From the NCBI RefSeq assembly GCF_902713425.1, contig NC_081223.1:454001-518000 (forward strand): a stretch of 64,000 nt of DNA, in the 5' to 3' direction. The DNA is from Acipenser ruthenus (Eukaryota; Chordata; Actinopteri; Acipenseriformes; Acipenseridae). A program made the translations under genes and the position numbers. The notes under the pieces are model-generated. The model saw nothing but the letters and a program-made list of their open reading frames with translations. It ran no database searches and had not been told where the DNA came from. Position 1 is the first letter of the stretch; each line of letters begins with the position of its first letter. Shown piece after piece: positions 35,166 to 46,149 of this stretch.

Positions 35166-35730
35166 TGAACACCCAAGTACTGCTGGGGTTGTGTAAACTC
35201 TGACAGTAGTAATGCCCTGCATCTTCAGCCTGGACTCCACTGATGGTAAGAGTGAAGTCAGTCCCAGATCCACTGCCACTGAAACGAGTTGGGATCCCAG
35301 ACTGCAGGGTACTTGCAGAATAGATCAGGAGTTTGGGAGCTTCTCCAGGTTTCTGTTGGTACCAGGCTAGGTAGTTGCTGTACACTGCTGTGCTGACTTT
35401 ACAGCTCAGAGCGACTGTGTCTCCTGGGAGAACAGATTTCACTGCTGGAGTCTGAGTCACAGTATACTGTCCACTGGATTCTGAAAATAATAAATAATAA
35501 TATAGCAAATTATAATAAAATATTTAATTAAATGATGAAACACAATAAATTGCAAACCCTTTTTTTTCATTTCACCAATTTTACTTTTAACACTTATGTA
35601 AGAATTGTCCCAGAAACATATATTCTTTGTAAAATACATTTTCTAAATGATTCTTACCCTGAGTGCAGATGACAAGTGCCCAGATGAAGATGCTGATAAA
35701 AGTCATTGTTGTTGTGGATTCTGTTGCCAT
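35166..35730 (-). CDS. Immunoglobulin light-chain V segment 2 (kappa-like)
   Basis: Leader exon 35730-35658 (73 nt, same signal peptide as V1) and V exon 35480-35166. The frame is open with both Ig cysteines (LSCKVST and AGHYYC), [15 protein letters not shown], and a CDR3 ending [11 protein letters not shown]1 is one codon shorter than in V1 (VYSNYLAW against VYNNNYLAW), and the sequence around CDR2 reads SASTLQS against AASTLQS. Such differences in the loops, with conserved frameworks, are expected for functional V genes. Confidence 0.93.
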
Positions 35731-35771
35731 GAAGGGCAGCTCTCAATCATGAAGTGTTAAACTCACAGGGC

Positions 35772-35834
35772 TATAAACACTCCCAGAGCACTGAAGCATG
35801 TGCTGCCAATGCAAAGTGTCTTTTCTATGCAAAT
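35772..35834 (-). promoter_or_regulatory. V2 promoter: TATA and octamer
   Basis: TATA-like element at 35772-35777 and octamer ATTTGCAT at 35834-35827, in the same positions relative to the ATG as in V1. Confidence 0.85.
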
Positions 35835-36296
35835 TGTCTTCCTTGGCACAGCAGCCACTTCTAGTCAAGCAGTGCTCTTAAGCTTAAACTCGTTTTCAGC
35901 TGATGCAGTTTATTTGCCGTTCAGAAGCCATTCAGAAGCTGTCTCAACTTACTGTGAATATTTTAAAAAAGTAAAGAACATGAAAATTCCTCTAAAAGAT
36001 GTATTGAATTCAGTGTTTTAGTTGGCTGAATCAGCCCTCTGTTTTTCTTTTATCTAGATTAAAGTTGGAAAATGCTTCCAGTACCTGCAGCAGAAAGAAT
36101 GTGTGCATATCATGCAAGGATGTGAGAAGAGAAAAGAGTAGGGATGAAACAGAGGAACAGAGAGCAGCAGAAAGCATGCAAGTGGAGTATAGGGAGGAAG
36201 AAAAGGGAAGCAGAAAAGAGCAAAGAAACAATGAGAAAGTATAGGAGAAATCTTTCAAAATGACATGAACCAGAACCACAACTTAATGAGAATCAT

Positions 36297-38139
36297 TTGA
36301 CAAACTCACCGTCAAAAGTTCTCTTTTCAGCTCAGTCACTAGGGAAGGCAGTAAGTGGAGTAAACCGGGCACTTCCAAAGAGCCCCAGGAAGAATGAATA
36401 TCCTGATGCAAAAATCAGAACATCAAAAGAAGTCTGCAGCATTGTGCCCTGTGCACGTTCAACCTGTCTGTCTGTCGTTACCATGAGAACACAGAGATGC
36501 TACTAGATGGTTTGAAAAAGGTTTGCAAATATATCCCCATAGGAAATCTCCTGGTCGTTGGGTCACTTTGCAACTGGCAGATGAAATGCTGCCTTGGCCA
36601 GTGTGACACATGCCAAGACCTTGCTAGTTCTATCAATCAGGTAATACAAGGCAATGATAATGAAGATACAATTGTACACTACTACCAATAGATGGCTAAC
36701 AATAAAAAGGAACTGCTTGAGTCAACATTACACGATGCCAAGGAGGAGCTCAAACCCAGCGCACCATTTTGCGGAGTCACAGTTTTATTGCCAAGGTGCA
36801 ACTTCACCAAATCAAGACACTGAAGATGAATTGAAATGAATGTGAAGCTATACTTCAGGAAGATTTCTCAGAACACTTCCCTATAAAGCAGGAAGCTGAA
36901 ATAATGTGAGCTCCCTGGATCACAGAAGGAGTGCCTCTGTTTCCACCAGTTCTCACAGCTCAGTCTGTTAGTACTTCTTATGTTGTGCTCAGTGATGAAT
37001 GGCAACATGACACATTTGCAGTTGTTTGCTACAATTGGGCTATTCTTGATGAAGCCTCAACTTCAGCCAACATCTCTAACTTGCACATCTTTTCTGATGG
37101 TGCTGCGAGCCAATTTAAAAACAGATTCATCTTGTCCACCCTTACCATGCCGAGCAATGTACACTGTAGTCTGCATCGAGCTGATTGGAGCTTTTTTGCC
37201 ACAGCACATGGCAAAGGGCCAGTTGCTGGAGTTGCAGGTAAAGTAAAGCATGCAGTTTGGAGGCGCATTCTGCAAAAGCATGCTGTTGTCAACACAGCAG
37301 AAGAATTTGCTAAGGTGGCAAAAGAAGCATGCCCAAATGTGAGCATCATTTATATTACAAAGCATGTGGTAAAGAAGGCACAAGATGAATGAGCAAACAG
37401 GTGGGAACAGAACTGTCCAAAGAAAACCCCAAACATGCACAGCATTCACTATGCTAGAACGCTTAGCAACACTGAACTTGAGCTCAGCACAGTAGGTCCA
37501 TTTGTGGAAGAAATCCAGCCTGACTGGAAAGTGGTCAGTGTGTTTGGCATTGTGGATCAAGCAACAGCTATGGTAAAGTATCCATTCAAAAGCATTGAAC
37601 TGTCAGTAAATGAGTACTGCATTGTTATGTATGAAGGCAAGTGTTCCCCTGGCATAGCTGAAGAAACTATACCGGCCCTGCCAGAGGAGCTCCTCAGTGT
37701 TTTGCATCCATGCAAAGGGGGCTGGAAGTGGCCGACACAAAAGGATGTAACGTGGTGCCTTGCTTCATCTGTTCTCAAAAGGATTGATGCCCCAGTACCT
37801 GTGAATACCCAGGGAGTATATGCCTTTCAAGAAAACATTACAAACTCTGCAGACACTTCACTGTGTGAGCGCTTCAGCTTGCACTGTGTTCACATCCATG
37901 CATTTTTCACAGTGGTTACGTCAGTTACAGGACCTGGTTATGTCAGATACGTCATGTTTGGGGTTCTAGTAGAGGTTAGAATAGGAGTGGTGTCAATTGT
38001 TTCCTTACATTTGAGGACCAGACACTGTTCATTATTTTGTGCAGCTCAACATATAATTGCCTCTTTATTTCACAAGGCTTATTTTGTTAATGTCAATTTT
38101 ATGATACGTCAGTTACCAAATAAAATGTCTCTGTTTTAA
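36297..38139 (+). mobile_element. Transposase-like gene, copy 2
   Basis: Paralogue of 29510-31519. The main frame (36931 on) is interrupted where the first copy encodes DEWANRWEQN: the Trp codon is TGA at 37390. About 265 nt of the N-terminal part are missing near 36392. It is broken, unlike the longer frame in unit A. Confidence 0.55.
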
Positions 38140-38169
38140 TAAAATGATTTACTGATTATTTCTAATTTC

Positions 38170-40865
38170 AATTCCACCGCGGGCCACTTTGAGAAATCAA
38201 ATTTAAGTGGAGGGCCGGATGTAAATATCTTGCCCTCCCAACCCCCATATGAATGCTGCTACCATTTATGAACCATTTATTATTGTTAGTATGATGTATC
38301 TGTTGTGTTTCAATAAGATGAAGTAGAGTAGTGTTTCGATGTGTGTCTCACGTTTTTAATCTCACTTGCACAGACTCACAAAAAAACAACACAGGTAGCA
38401 TATATATGATATTCACTTGCAAAACATAAATAAAAAAATCAAATAGCGGTCCTGCCGAGGCCTATTTGCTGCTCCTTGTGGACCTTTTCTTTGTGGCAAG
38501 TTGGTCACTCTTGGGGGCAAAATCAGGATATGATTAAATAGTGATAGTTACATCAGGATATGATTAAGTACAAAATACTACAGGTTAAACACTTGGCAGA
38601 TTACAATATTCTGAAGTACAGGATTAAATGTAGTAAAATAGGGGGCAGATAAGAGCAAAATAAAGCATATTTAAATGAAGGGTGATAGTGTCCCAGGATA
38701 CAACAGAGGAGTTCTACAGGTGCTGTTTGAAGAGGTGAGTCTTAAGGAGGCGCCGGAATGTGGTCAGGGACTGGGCAGTCCTGACATCTGTAGGAAGGTC
38801 GTTCCACCACTGCGGAGCAAGGGTGGAGAAGGAGCGGGCTCGGGAGGCAGGGGAGCGTAGCGGAGGTAGAGCTAGTCTTCTAGTGCAGGCGGAGCGGAGA
38901 GGTCGAGTGGGGGTGTAGGGAGAGATGAGGGTCTGCAGGTAGCTGGGTGCAGTCTGGTCAAGGCATCTGTAGGCTAGTACAAGAGTCTTGAACTGGATGC
39001 GAGCGGTGATCGGGAGCCAGTGGAGTGAGCGGAGTAGTGGAGTAGCGTGGGTGAAGCGAGGCAGAGAGAACACCAGGCGTGCAGCAGAGTTCTGGATGAG
39101 CTGGATTGGACGGGTGGCGGACGCAGGGAGGCCAGCCAGGAGGGAGTTGCAGTAGTCTAGGCGGGAGAGTACCAGGGCCTGGACCAGGAGCTGGGTAGCA
39201 TAGTTGGTGAGGAAGGGTCGGATTCTTCGGATGTTGCTCAGGAAGAATCGGCAAGTGCGTGCCAGAGTGGAGATGTGCTGGGAATAAGAGAGGCAGGGGT
39301 CCAGGGTGACTCCAAGGTTCTTAGCGGAGGAAGAGGGAGAGAGTGTGGTAGATTCCAGAGGAACAGAGATAGAGAGATCAGAGGAGGGGCTTGCGCTGGT
39401 AAGCGAGTTTGACACATCGGGAAGTGAGCAAAGTTTCCGTGTTGCATGTGATTTACCCACAAAAGCAGTTTCATTTGGAAGGCTTTCACGGCATCATACA
39501 TGTCAGTAATAACATGTTTGCGACCCTGCAGTTTCACATTCAGTGAGCTGAGATGGTCCGTTATGTCACATAAGAAACCAAGCCAGCTCTCATCCCAAAG
39601 CTCCTTGATTTCTTTCCCCTTCATTTCCATGAAAAGGGCGATTTCCTCACACAACTCAAAAAATCTCTTGAGCACTTTTCTCCGACTTAGCCAACGCACC
39701 TTTGTGTGGTACGGCACATCATCACATTCGGCATTCAGCTCATCAAGAAGTGACCGAAACTGGCAGTGGTTCAATCCCTTGGCCCTGATGAAATTCACTG
39801 TTTTCGTAACAACGCTCATTATGTGTTCCATCTTCAGTATTTTGCCACAAAGCGCCTCTTGGAGTATGATACAGTGGTATGTTTTTAGCTGGCCTGGGCA
39901 ATTTTCCCCCTGCATCTTCTCTCGCACCTGCGCTACCAGCCCACTCTTTTCACCACACATAGCTGGAGCCCCATCTGTTGTCAGTCCCACCAATTTCTCC
40001 CACGGCAACTTCATCTCATCTCCACACCTCTAGACCTGTTGAAAAATGTCCTTCCCTGTGGTAGAGCCATGCATCGCTATGACACCCAAAAGCTCTTCAG
40101 TGACGGATAGGTCGGGATTCACCCCACGGATGAAAATTGACACCTGAGCTGTGTCTGTAGCGTCTGTGCTCTCGTCAGCAGCCAGTGAGTATGCAATGAA
40201 GTCTTTTGCTTTTTCACTGAGCTGATCCTGCAGATTGGTAGCTACCTCATCCACTCTCTCGGCTATGGTATTTCTCAAGAGACTAACGTTTGCAAATGCT
40301 TGCCTTTTGTCTGGACACACTACCTCGCTAACTTTAAGCATGCACCACTTTATGAAGTCATCCTCGGAGAAGGGCTTGCCTGATTTAGCTATTTCCTCTG
40401 CTACGATGAAACTTCCCTTTACAGCCGCATCACTCTGTGATTTTGCCATGGTGAACATATTAAAGACTTTTGTTTAACTCTGCCACCTTCTGTAGCCTTT
40501 GCTCTCTATCCAGGTACCCATAATTGTCTCTGTGTTTGGTTTGTAGTGGCGTTGTAAGTCAAATTCTTTCAATACTGATACACTCTCTTTACAAATTAGA
40601 CAAACAGGGTTTTCCATGTGCTCTACAGACATATATTCGATCTCCCACCTGTCCTGGAACGTTCTGTTCTCTCTGTTCACTTTCCTTTTAGCCATTTTTG
40701 ATAGCTGGCTAGCTTGCTAGCTATTGCTGAGTGAGTGATTGTGTTGTGACAGGTTTTAAGTTAAGTGTATGCGTGACACAGCACACTGTAACGGAATGCT
40801 CAGTGTAGGCCTGTGAACTGTGCATACATGCCGTGGTTCACGCCAGAGCGTGCAGTGCATGATGG
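38170..40865 (-). mobile_element. hAT (Charlie-type) transposon with nested L2
   Basis: Minus-strand transposase of the hAT family that also gave rise to GTF2IRD2 and ZBED genes. A BED-like zinc finger start (40695-40474; CLICKESVSVLKEFDLQRHY) is followed by the catalytic core (40458-39400; [71 protein letters not shown]). There is a frame break after the zinc finger, an in-frame TAG at 40031-40033, and an L2 cutting off the C-terminal part after NFAHFPMCQ. Sequence at 38170-38510 is its 3' non-coding end. The exact termini are not fixed. Confidence 0.85.
38520..39390 (-). mobile_element. L2 3' half inserted in the hAT transposase
   Basis: 5'-truncated L2 in the same orientation as its host. 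An open frame of about 220 residues encodes the C-terminal reverse-transcriptase region ([57 protein letters not shown]) to the end at QHL, then the 3' UTR. The open frame makes it the best-kept L2 3' part in the window. Confidence 0.9.
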
Positions 40866-41040
40866 GACTTGTAGTGAATAGAGAGCCGAAGGATAATGTA
40901 GTTTGTATTTGTAATGTAGTTCAATTGTTTTAAAAAATAAACATCATTCTGTTTGTATATAGAATGTGTTGCTGATGAAGTGGAATCATTAAAAGAGTAA
41001 AATGAAAAAAAGGAAATAATACAATTTGAAGTTAAATATG

Positions 41041-41042
<2 letters not shown>
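40866..41042. other. Short AT-rich spacer
   Basis: Nothing recognised between the hAT end and the (TA)n array. Confidence 0.3.

Positions 41043-41109
<67 letters not shown>
41043..41109. repeat. (TA)n microsatellite
   Basis: TA tract at the truncated 3' side of the V3 unit. Confidence 0.95.
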
Positions 41110-41112
<3 letters not shown>

Positions 41113-41210
41113 TAATTGAAAGAGAAGTAAAATGTTTGTTTTACTTTATTTTCAGCTTGTATTTAAGTATCAGAAAATGAACAATGTTCACCTGCAGTCC
41201 TGCTGAGGGA

Positions 41211-41238
41211 GGTTTTTGTACGGGTGTGTAGCACTGTG
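41211..41238 (-). promoter_or_regulatory. 12-bp-spacer recombination signal of V3
   Basis: Heptamer CACAGTG (41238-41232), a 12-nt spacer, nonamer ACAAAAACC (41219-41211). Confidence 0.9.
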
Positions 41239-41808
41239 TGAACACCCAGCTACTGCTGGGGTAGTGTGCACTCTGACAGTAGTAATCTCCTGCATCTTCA
41301 GCCTGGACTCCACTAATGGTCAGAGTGAAGTCAGTCCCAGATCCACTGCCACTGAAACGAGTTGGGATCCCAGACTCAAGGGTACTTGCACCATAGATCA
41401 GGAGTTTGGGAGCTTCTCCAGGTTTCTGTTGGTACCAGTTTAGGTAGTTGTTACTGTACACCGCGCTGCTGACTTTACAGCTCAGAGCGACTGTGTCTCC
41501 TGGGAGAACAGATTTCACTGCTGGAGTCTGTGTCACAGTATACTGTCCACTGGATTCTGAAAATAATAAATCATAATATAGAAAATTAGAATAAATTAGT
41601 GAATTAAATAATGAAAACGCATTACATTTCAGCACATTTTCATTTCATCTTTTTAATTTCCCTGTTTTACTTTGTATTAAGAATTGTCCCAGAAACAGAT
41701 ATTTCTTTAAACATGTTTTTCTAAATGATTCTTACCCTGAGTGCAGATGACAAGTGCCCAGATGAAGATGCTGATAAAAGTCATTGTTGTTGTGGATTCT
41801 GTTGCCAT
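41239..41808 (-). CDS. Immunoglobulin light-chain V segment 3 (kappa-like)
   Basis: Leader exon 41808-41736 and V exon 41556-41239, open and complete. Landmarks: [27 protein letters not shown] around CDR2, [11 protein letters not shown]3 ending YPSSSWVF. It differs from V1 and V2 mainly in the CDRs. Promoter elements are kept. The unit's downstream flank is lost, but the recombination signal is intact. Confidence 0.93.
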
Positions 41809-41849
41809 GAAGGGCAGCTCTCAATCATGAAGTGTTAAACTCACAGGGC

Positions 41850-41912
41850 TATAAACACTCCCAGAGCACTGAAGCATGTGCTGCCAATGCAAAGTGTCTT
41901 TTCTATGCAAAT
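41850..41912 (-). promoter_or_regulatory. V3 promoter: TATA and octamer
   Basis: TATA-like element 41850-41855 and octamer ATTTGCAT 41912-41905. Confidence 0.85.
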
Positions 41913-42560
41913 TGTCTTCCTTGGCACAGCAGCCACTTCTAGCCAAGCAGTGCTCTGAAGTTTAAACTCATTTTCAGCTGATGCAGTTTCTTTGCCACTC
42001 GGAAATAAACAGAAAAAAGTTTTATCTTGCAAACAAAATAAATAGCTTATAGTTTTGTTTGTGTTGAGTTTGTACAAACACAGCTATTTCTCTGTCTTCT
42101 CCCTTCTCTCAAACAATTCATCTTAGCCACAGCTGTGATTATGTAGCTTTGTTACACAGTATAAATAATTATTAATTGTAAAATATTAAAAATCAGACCT
42201 ACAGGTTAACAGATCCATCATAAACTTTGTGAAATCAAATCCATTCAAGAAGCAAACATTTTGATTTTGCACATTGCTAATGTTGAGTGAAAAGTTTCCA
42301 GTTTTTTCCTGTGGACCCCCTGGACTGTCTCTGAGGACCCCAGGTTAGGAACCACTGCTCTGGATTAAAGAGCATCATTGGATTACTCTCTCTCTCCCCC
42401 TTTTGTGGTCACAGAGTGTAGTTCAGTTTGTCCTGTTTGGTGTTTTCTCATTTTAAGGTTGTGGAGAGATATTCTCATGCCATAAGAGACAGGCTCAGCT
42501 GACTCAACTTACCGTGAATATTTTCAAACAGTAAAGATCAGGAAAATTCCCCTAAAAGAT

Positions 42561-42989
42561 GTATTGGTATCTTCATGATTTCAGCGTTTTAATTGGTTGA
42601 GAGACTCTAATTGATTTATATTGTCCTTTGAGCCACACTGTGTGACTCAATGACCTAATAAAAGTTTCGTCACCCCAGCAAGTTAAAGCAGTTGCTTCCA
42701 GATTGTTTTAATACATGCACTCCTTTTCCAGTCGGCTCCATAGCGTGGAACACTCCCTGTTTTTCACAGAACAGGACAGGTATAGAAGCCTCTAACCTGT
42801 TCTTAAGAGTGTCATTATGCACATTTGCTTGCAGTTTAAACAATGGCTCACAGGAAACCTGTCCCTGGAAGATGAACGGATGTGGTTTCAGCACCTGTTA
42901 CATAGAATAGCTCCAGCCCTAATACATTGAAACCGTTTCAAATAAAAACAAAATTGACGAGAGTCCCTGCAATGGGCACCTGTATGGGT
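42561..42989. other. Intergenic DNA before the second tRNA cluster
   Basis: No gene or repeat recognised. Confidence 0.3.
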
Positions 42990-43061
42990 GGTTCCATGGT
43001 GTAATGGTTAGCACTCTGGACTCTGAATCCAGTGAGTTGAGTTCAAATCTCAGTGGAACCT
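42990..43061 (+). tRNA. tRNA-Gln (CTG)
   Basis: 72 nt, nearly identical to vertebrate tRNA-Gln-CTG: acceptor GGTTCCA pairs perfectly with TGGAACC, the loop is CTCTGAA, and the T arm GTTGAG/CTCAG has minor changes. It lacks a T run directly downstream. Probably functional. Confidence 0.88.
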
Positions 43062-43225
43062 GTTGCTATGAAGATATTCCAAAACCACATTATAATTTGG
43101 TAGAAATGAAAGAATATTTGTGTGTTTTGACATTGATTTTTAATTGCACACCAAACAATTGTGGTTGCATGTATTCTTATTTTTTGCTTTCTTGTTCACA
43201 CTATACCAAAAACCCATCATCGCTC

Positions 43226-43297
43226 GACCGCGTGGTCCATCGGTAGCATGTCTGACTCCAGATCAGAAGGCTGTGTGCTCAAATCATTGAGATCAAA
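43226..43297 (+). pseudogene. tRNA-Trp (CCA) pseudogene
   Basis: The anticodon arm (TCTGACTCCAGATCAGA) is perfect, but the acceptor 3' side and T stem no longer pair, and the D stem is altered. Compare the well-paired tRNA-Trp at 55210. Confidence 0.75.
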
Positions 43298-43630
43298 CTT
43301 TGATGTTATTAAAACCATGATGATTTCTGTCAAGGTGTCTGGATATGAGGGGAGTGGGTGGGGTGACAATATTGTTAGGGACCAGTCGGTCACCATTTAA
43401 AACAGCACCTATAGGAATGTAAAACACTAGAGGTTTGACGGCACACTTACAAGAAGAAAAGTCAAGTTGAAAAAACGATGGGTTTGTGGTTTCATCGATG
43501 TTAATTTGACGTTGATGAACACAGCTGAACAGGGGAATCAGTACTGCTAAGGTGTAGTTAGTTGCTGCCTCTGGTTATTTAAAGAAGTAAAAAGGATGGA
43601 TGAATGAAATAATAATGGTGCAAATGGAAT
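43298..43630. other. Spacer between tRNA pseudogenes
   Basis: No feature seen. Confidence 0.3.
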
Positions 43631-43693
43631 GGCTCATTGGTGTAGAGATATGATTCTCGCGAGAGGACCTGGGTTCAAATCCTGGATGAGTTT
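43631..43693 (+). pseudogene. tRNA-Pro pseudogene lacking the anticodon
   Basis: It starts GGCTCATTGGTGTAGAGATA and ends with a Pro-type T arm. The anticodon loop and part of the stem, 9 nt, are deleted between GATTCTCGC and GAGAGG, so no anticodon remains. Confidence 0.8.
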
Positions 43694-43882
43694 GTCATTT
43701 TATTCCTTGCTGTTTGTTTTTTGTTCTTCTTCCTTCACATTGTCCCCTCCCTCCACCTCCACCCCACTAGCGGTCAAGAAAAAAACACATTTGCATAATC
43801 ACGCTCCTTAGGTTAGACGGCTTCTCTGTACTGGACTGTGAAACACAGTGAGCATTTCACGCTATGCACTGAGTGTGTAAAG

Positions 43883-43964
43883 GACGAGGTGGCAGCGTGG
43901 TTCAGGCGATGGACTGCTAATCCATTGTGCTCTGCATGTGTGGGTTTGAATCAAATCCTTGTTG
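43883..43964 (+). pseudogene. tRNA-Ser (GCT), probably degraded
   Basis: 82 nt with the tRNA-Ser-GCT anticodon arm (GGACTGCTAATCC) and long variable arm. The acceptor pairs (with G-T pairs), but the T stem has two mismatches and the A box is changed (GGCAGCG where GGCCGAG is usual). Pol III promoter function is doubtful. Confidence 0.65.
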
Positions 43965-44118
43965 CAACCTCCTTTTTTCTCCTCTTGACAAAAAAGTGTT
44001 CATCCTGCGAGTACTTTGGCTGCGTTTGGTATGCTGCTCCTGCCAGTAACAGAATGGGATACAAGCGCAGGCTCAGCTTGAGGAGCTAAAATAAAACAGA
44101 TAAAAAAAACACAGCAAC

Positions 44119-44191
44119 AAGCACTCTGGGGTTTGAAACCAGGATCTCCTGTTTGCTAGAAAGGCTCTTTGACCATCTAAGACTCAGCGCC
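44119..44191 (-). tRNA. Thr-type tRNA body with Ala anticodon (AGC)
   Basis: On the minus strand, acceptor, D and variable regions and AACAGGAGATCCTGG match tRNA-Thr-AGT. The anticodon loop is CTAGCAA, giving AGC (Ala) instead of AGT. The stem has one mismatch (CCTTT with ACAGG), the T loop is altered, and the acceptor is imperfect. A T8 terminator follows. It is probably decaying. Confidence 0.55.
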
Positions 44192-44243
44192 CTGCATCGC
44201 TTAAAACCTGTGGCAGAGGCCTTCAGCATGTGTTTCCCAACTA

Positions 44244-44315
44244 CAGTCCCACCGAGACTTGAACTCAGATCACTGGATTCAGAGTCCAGAGTGCTGATCA
44301 TTACACCATGGAACC
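44244..44315 (-). tRNA. tRNA-Gln (CTG)
   Basis: Acceptor GGTTCCA pairs with TGGGACT allowing G-T. Loop CTCTGAA; D arm with TGATCAGCA where TGGTTAGCA is usual; T arm intact. It lies 52 nt from the Thr-type tRNA, same strand. Possibly functional. Confidence 0.75.
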
Positions 44316-44329
44316 GATGGGGATGGTCT

Positions 44330-44900
44330 CCGGGTGCAGGGCCCGTCGCTCCTGCTGCTCCAAGATGTCAAATGTTCCTGCTGACGCCCCTCAGAGCGCC
44401 CGGCCTTGCTCACAGCCGTCAAAATGGCAAAATGTTGTACCGGTAGCAAAATATGTAGAAACATCACATTTTAAAACTTTGTCAAAATCTCCGACCTGTA
44501 AAATGTCATACCTTATTAATTATTTCTATTGAAGGTACTACAATTTGATGGGTGCTGGTTTGTTGTCAAAAGCAGAGCACTGCTGGTGTTTCGTTATGTC
44601 TGTGTTTTAATTTGGAAGCCTCATGTTTGTTCTTGTGCTGTGTCTGTGTAAATGTGTGTGCATACGAATGAACTGGAAACAATGTCATGTTTTCTTGTTT
44701 GAAATGAGCTAGCCAAAAAAAGGGAGCTTTATTTTCCACCATGCTGCATTTACGAGTGTACTTATTTCCACACATTTCTATGTTGTGGGTAACTATTCAA
44801 CACTAGCTGGTGTGGTCCTTGCTTTGTTTAACAAAACCTCTATTTCATAATCCCATGATTAGTACTCACTTTAACTTAAGAAAAGCCTGGCTTCAGTAGG
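44330..44900. other. Duplicated spacer (copy of 32.1-32.65 kb)
   Basis: This is the same non-coding stretch that follows the other Gln tRNA. No gene is seen. Confidence 0.55.
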
Positions 44901-44904
44901 CCTA

Positions 44905-45072
44905 CTTTGAAAAGACGATACTGTCCTGCAGCGAAACATGTGTGTGAAGGTCTTGGTTTTCTTTGAAAAGACGATACTGTCCTGCAGCGAAACATGTGTG
45001 TGAAGGTCTTGGTTTTCTTTGAAAAGACGATACTGTCCTGCAGCGAAACATGTGTATGAAGGTCTTGGTTTC
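44905..45072. repeat. 56-bp minisatellite, 3 copies
   Basis: Units start at 44905, 44961 and 45017 with CTTTGAAAAGACGATACTGT. The first two are identical apart from the edges; the third has minor changes. It sits directly after the duplicated spacer, where the 32-kb copy has only single sequence. Confidence 0.95.
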
Positions 45073-45300
45073 TTCGGTGGAAGTTGAGGAGGGACAGGCT
45101 CTTTATTATCACACTGCTAACACTTTGGTGTTTGTGGCATTTCTATAAATACATTTCTTATGTCCATCGTTAGGATTCTGTTCTGCTTTTTTAAGTGCTT
45201 CTTTTCCTCTGATTGAACTGCTTCATCTAACGCTAAGTGATCATGAATACGCGCTCGTCCTGTGACATGTGAAGGCGGGGCAGTCCTTGAGCAGATGGTC
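45073..45300. other. Spacer, nothing recognised
   Basis: A short open minus-strand stretch has no recognised family. Confidence 0.3.
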
Positions 45301-45660
45301 ACAGGATAGACATGGCAGGCACACGTTGTGCTGATTGGTCAGAGGATAGACATGACAGGCACACTTTGTGCTGATTGGTCAGAGCATAGACATGACAGGC
45401 ACACTTTGTGCTGATTGGTCAGAGGATAGACATGACAGGCACACTTTGTGCTGATTGGTCAGAGCATAGACATGACAGGCACACTTTGTGCTGATTGGTC
45501 AGAGGATAGACATGACAGGCACACTTTGTGCTGATTGGTCAGAGGATAGACATGACAGGCACACTTTGTGCTGATTGGTCAGAGCATAGACATGACAGGC
45601 ACACTTTGTGCTGATTGGTCAGAGGATAGACATGACAGGCACACTTTGTGCTGATTGTTA
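45301..45660. repeat. 40-bp minisatellite with NF-Y (CCAAT) sites, 9 copies
   Basis: Nine 40-bp units start at 45301 and every 40 nt to 45621. Eight end in CTGATTGGTC followed by AG, an exact match to the NF-Y consensus CTGATTGGYYRR. The ninth ends CTGATTGTTA and has lost the site. Units alternate between AGAGGATA and AGAGCATA starts, hinting at an 80-bp higher-order unit. Confidence 0.95.
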
Positions 45661-46149
45661 TGTATCACACTACAATGCCTCAGCCCTTCAGCTGTTGCAA
45701 ATTTGTGTTGTAAGGAAGCAACTTTACTTCATGGGTGAATTGAACTGTCACAAGCCGTGTCCCATCAGCAAGGTGAGTCCCTGGATAAAATCTCCTTTTC
45801 TCATCGGAGTTGATTTGAACTCCCTGCATTGTGAGCTTGTTGACAATGTCCAGGTCAGTGATATATGCAGGCAGATTTAAAGACAGCCCACCACTTTATC
45901 TGAAGCCAGAAGGTTTCCATTGACAGTTACTCCTCCCAGCAGTGTTTCAAACACTTCTCTGCTCTCCACTGTAACTTCATATGTGTCCTGTTGCTTAGGA
46001 ACACAAGCAGATCCTTTCTGAAATCCACACTGTTTATTACTGGCATTGATCTCATCTTCAGCTGAAATCCACACTGTTTATTACTGGCATTGATCTCATC
46101 TTCAGCTGAAATCCACACTGTTTATTACTGGCATTGATCTCATCTTCAG
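45661..46149 (-). mobile_element. Retroelement ORF1-like fragment
   Basis: The minus strand at about 45690-45885 reads NLPAYITDLDIVNKLTMQGV, then KRRFYPGTHLADGTRLVTVQ. This pattern (PAYI, RRxxYPGT, ADGTRxVxVxF) is seen in ORF1 proteins of fish non-LTR retroelements. An upstream part in another frame runs from about 46070 to 45890 (VFETLLGGVTVNGNLLASDK). The family is from memory; the copy is broken. Confidence 0.4.
46018..46149. repeat. 44-bp tandem repeat, 3 copies
   Basis: Units start CTGAAATCCACACTGTTTAT at 46018, 46062 and 46106. They expand part of the ORF1-like sequence (AEDEINASNKQCGF on the minus strand). Confidence 0.9.

Larger units (their letters stand above)
32690..38165. repeat. 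Ig V tandem unit B
   Basis: Near-complete copy of unit A with the same order: edge sequence (32690-32890), CTCF-like motif, conserved non-coding block, (CAGG)-rich block, Penelope-like fragment, V gene, transposase-like gene. It lacks the L2 insertion of unit A. Its 5' edge is also found at 48408-48565 and 50375-50465. Confidence 0.85.
41190..42560. repeat. Ig V unit C (partial)
   Basis: Contains V3, its promoter and the upstream flank shared with unit A (to about 42560). Similarity on the 3' side of V3 stops right after the recombination signal region near 41190. The Penelope-like and non-coding blocks are absent. Confidence 0.8.

Noticed and set aside
45301-45660. CRISPR-like array
   Set aside because: The 40-bp units are directly adjacent with no unique spacers, in a vertebrate genome; it is a minisatellite.
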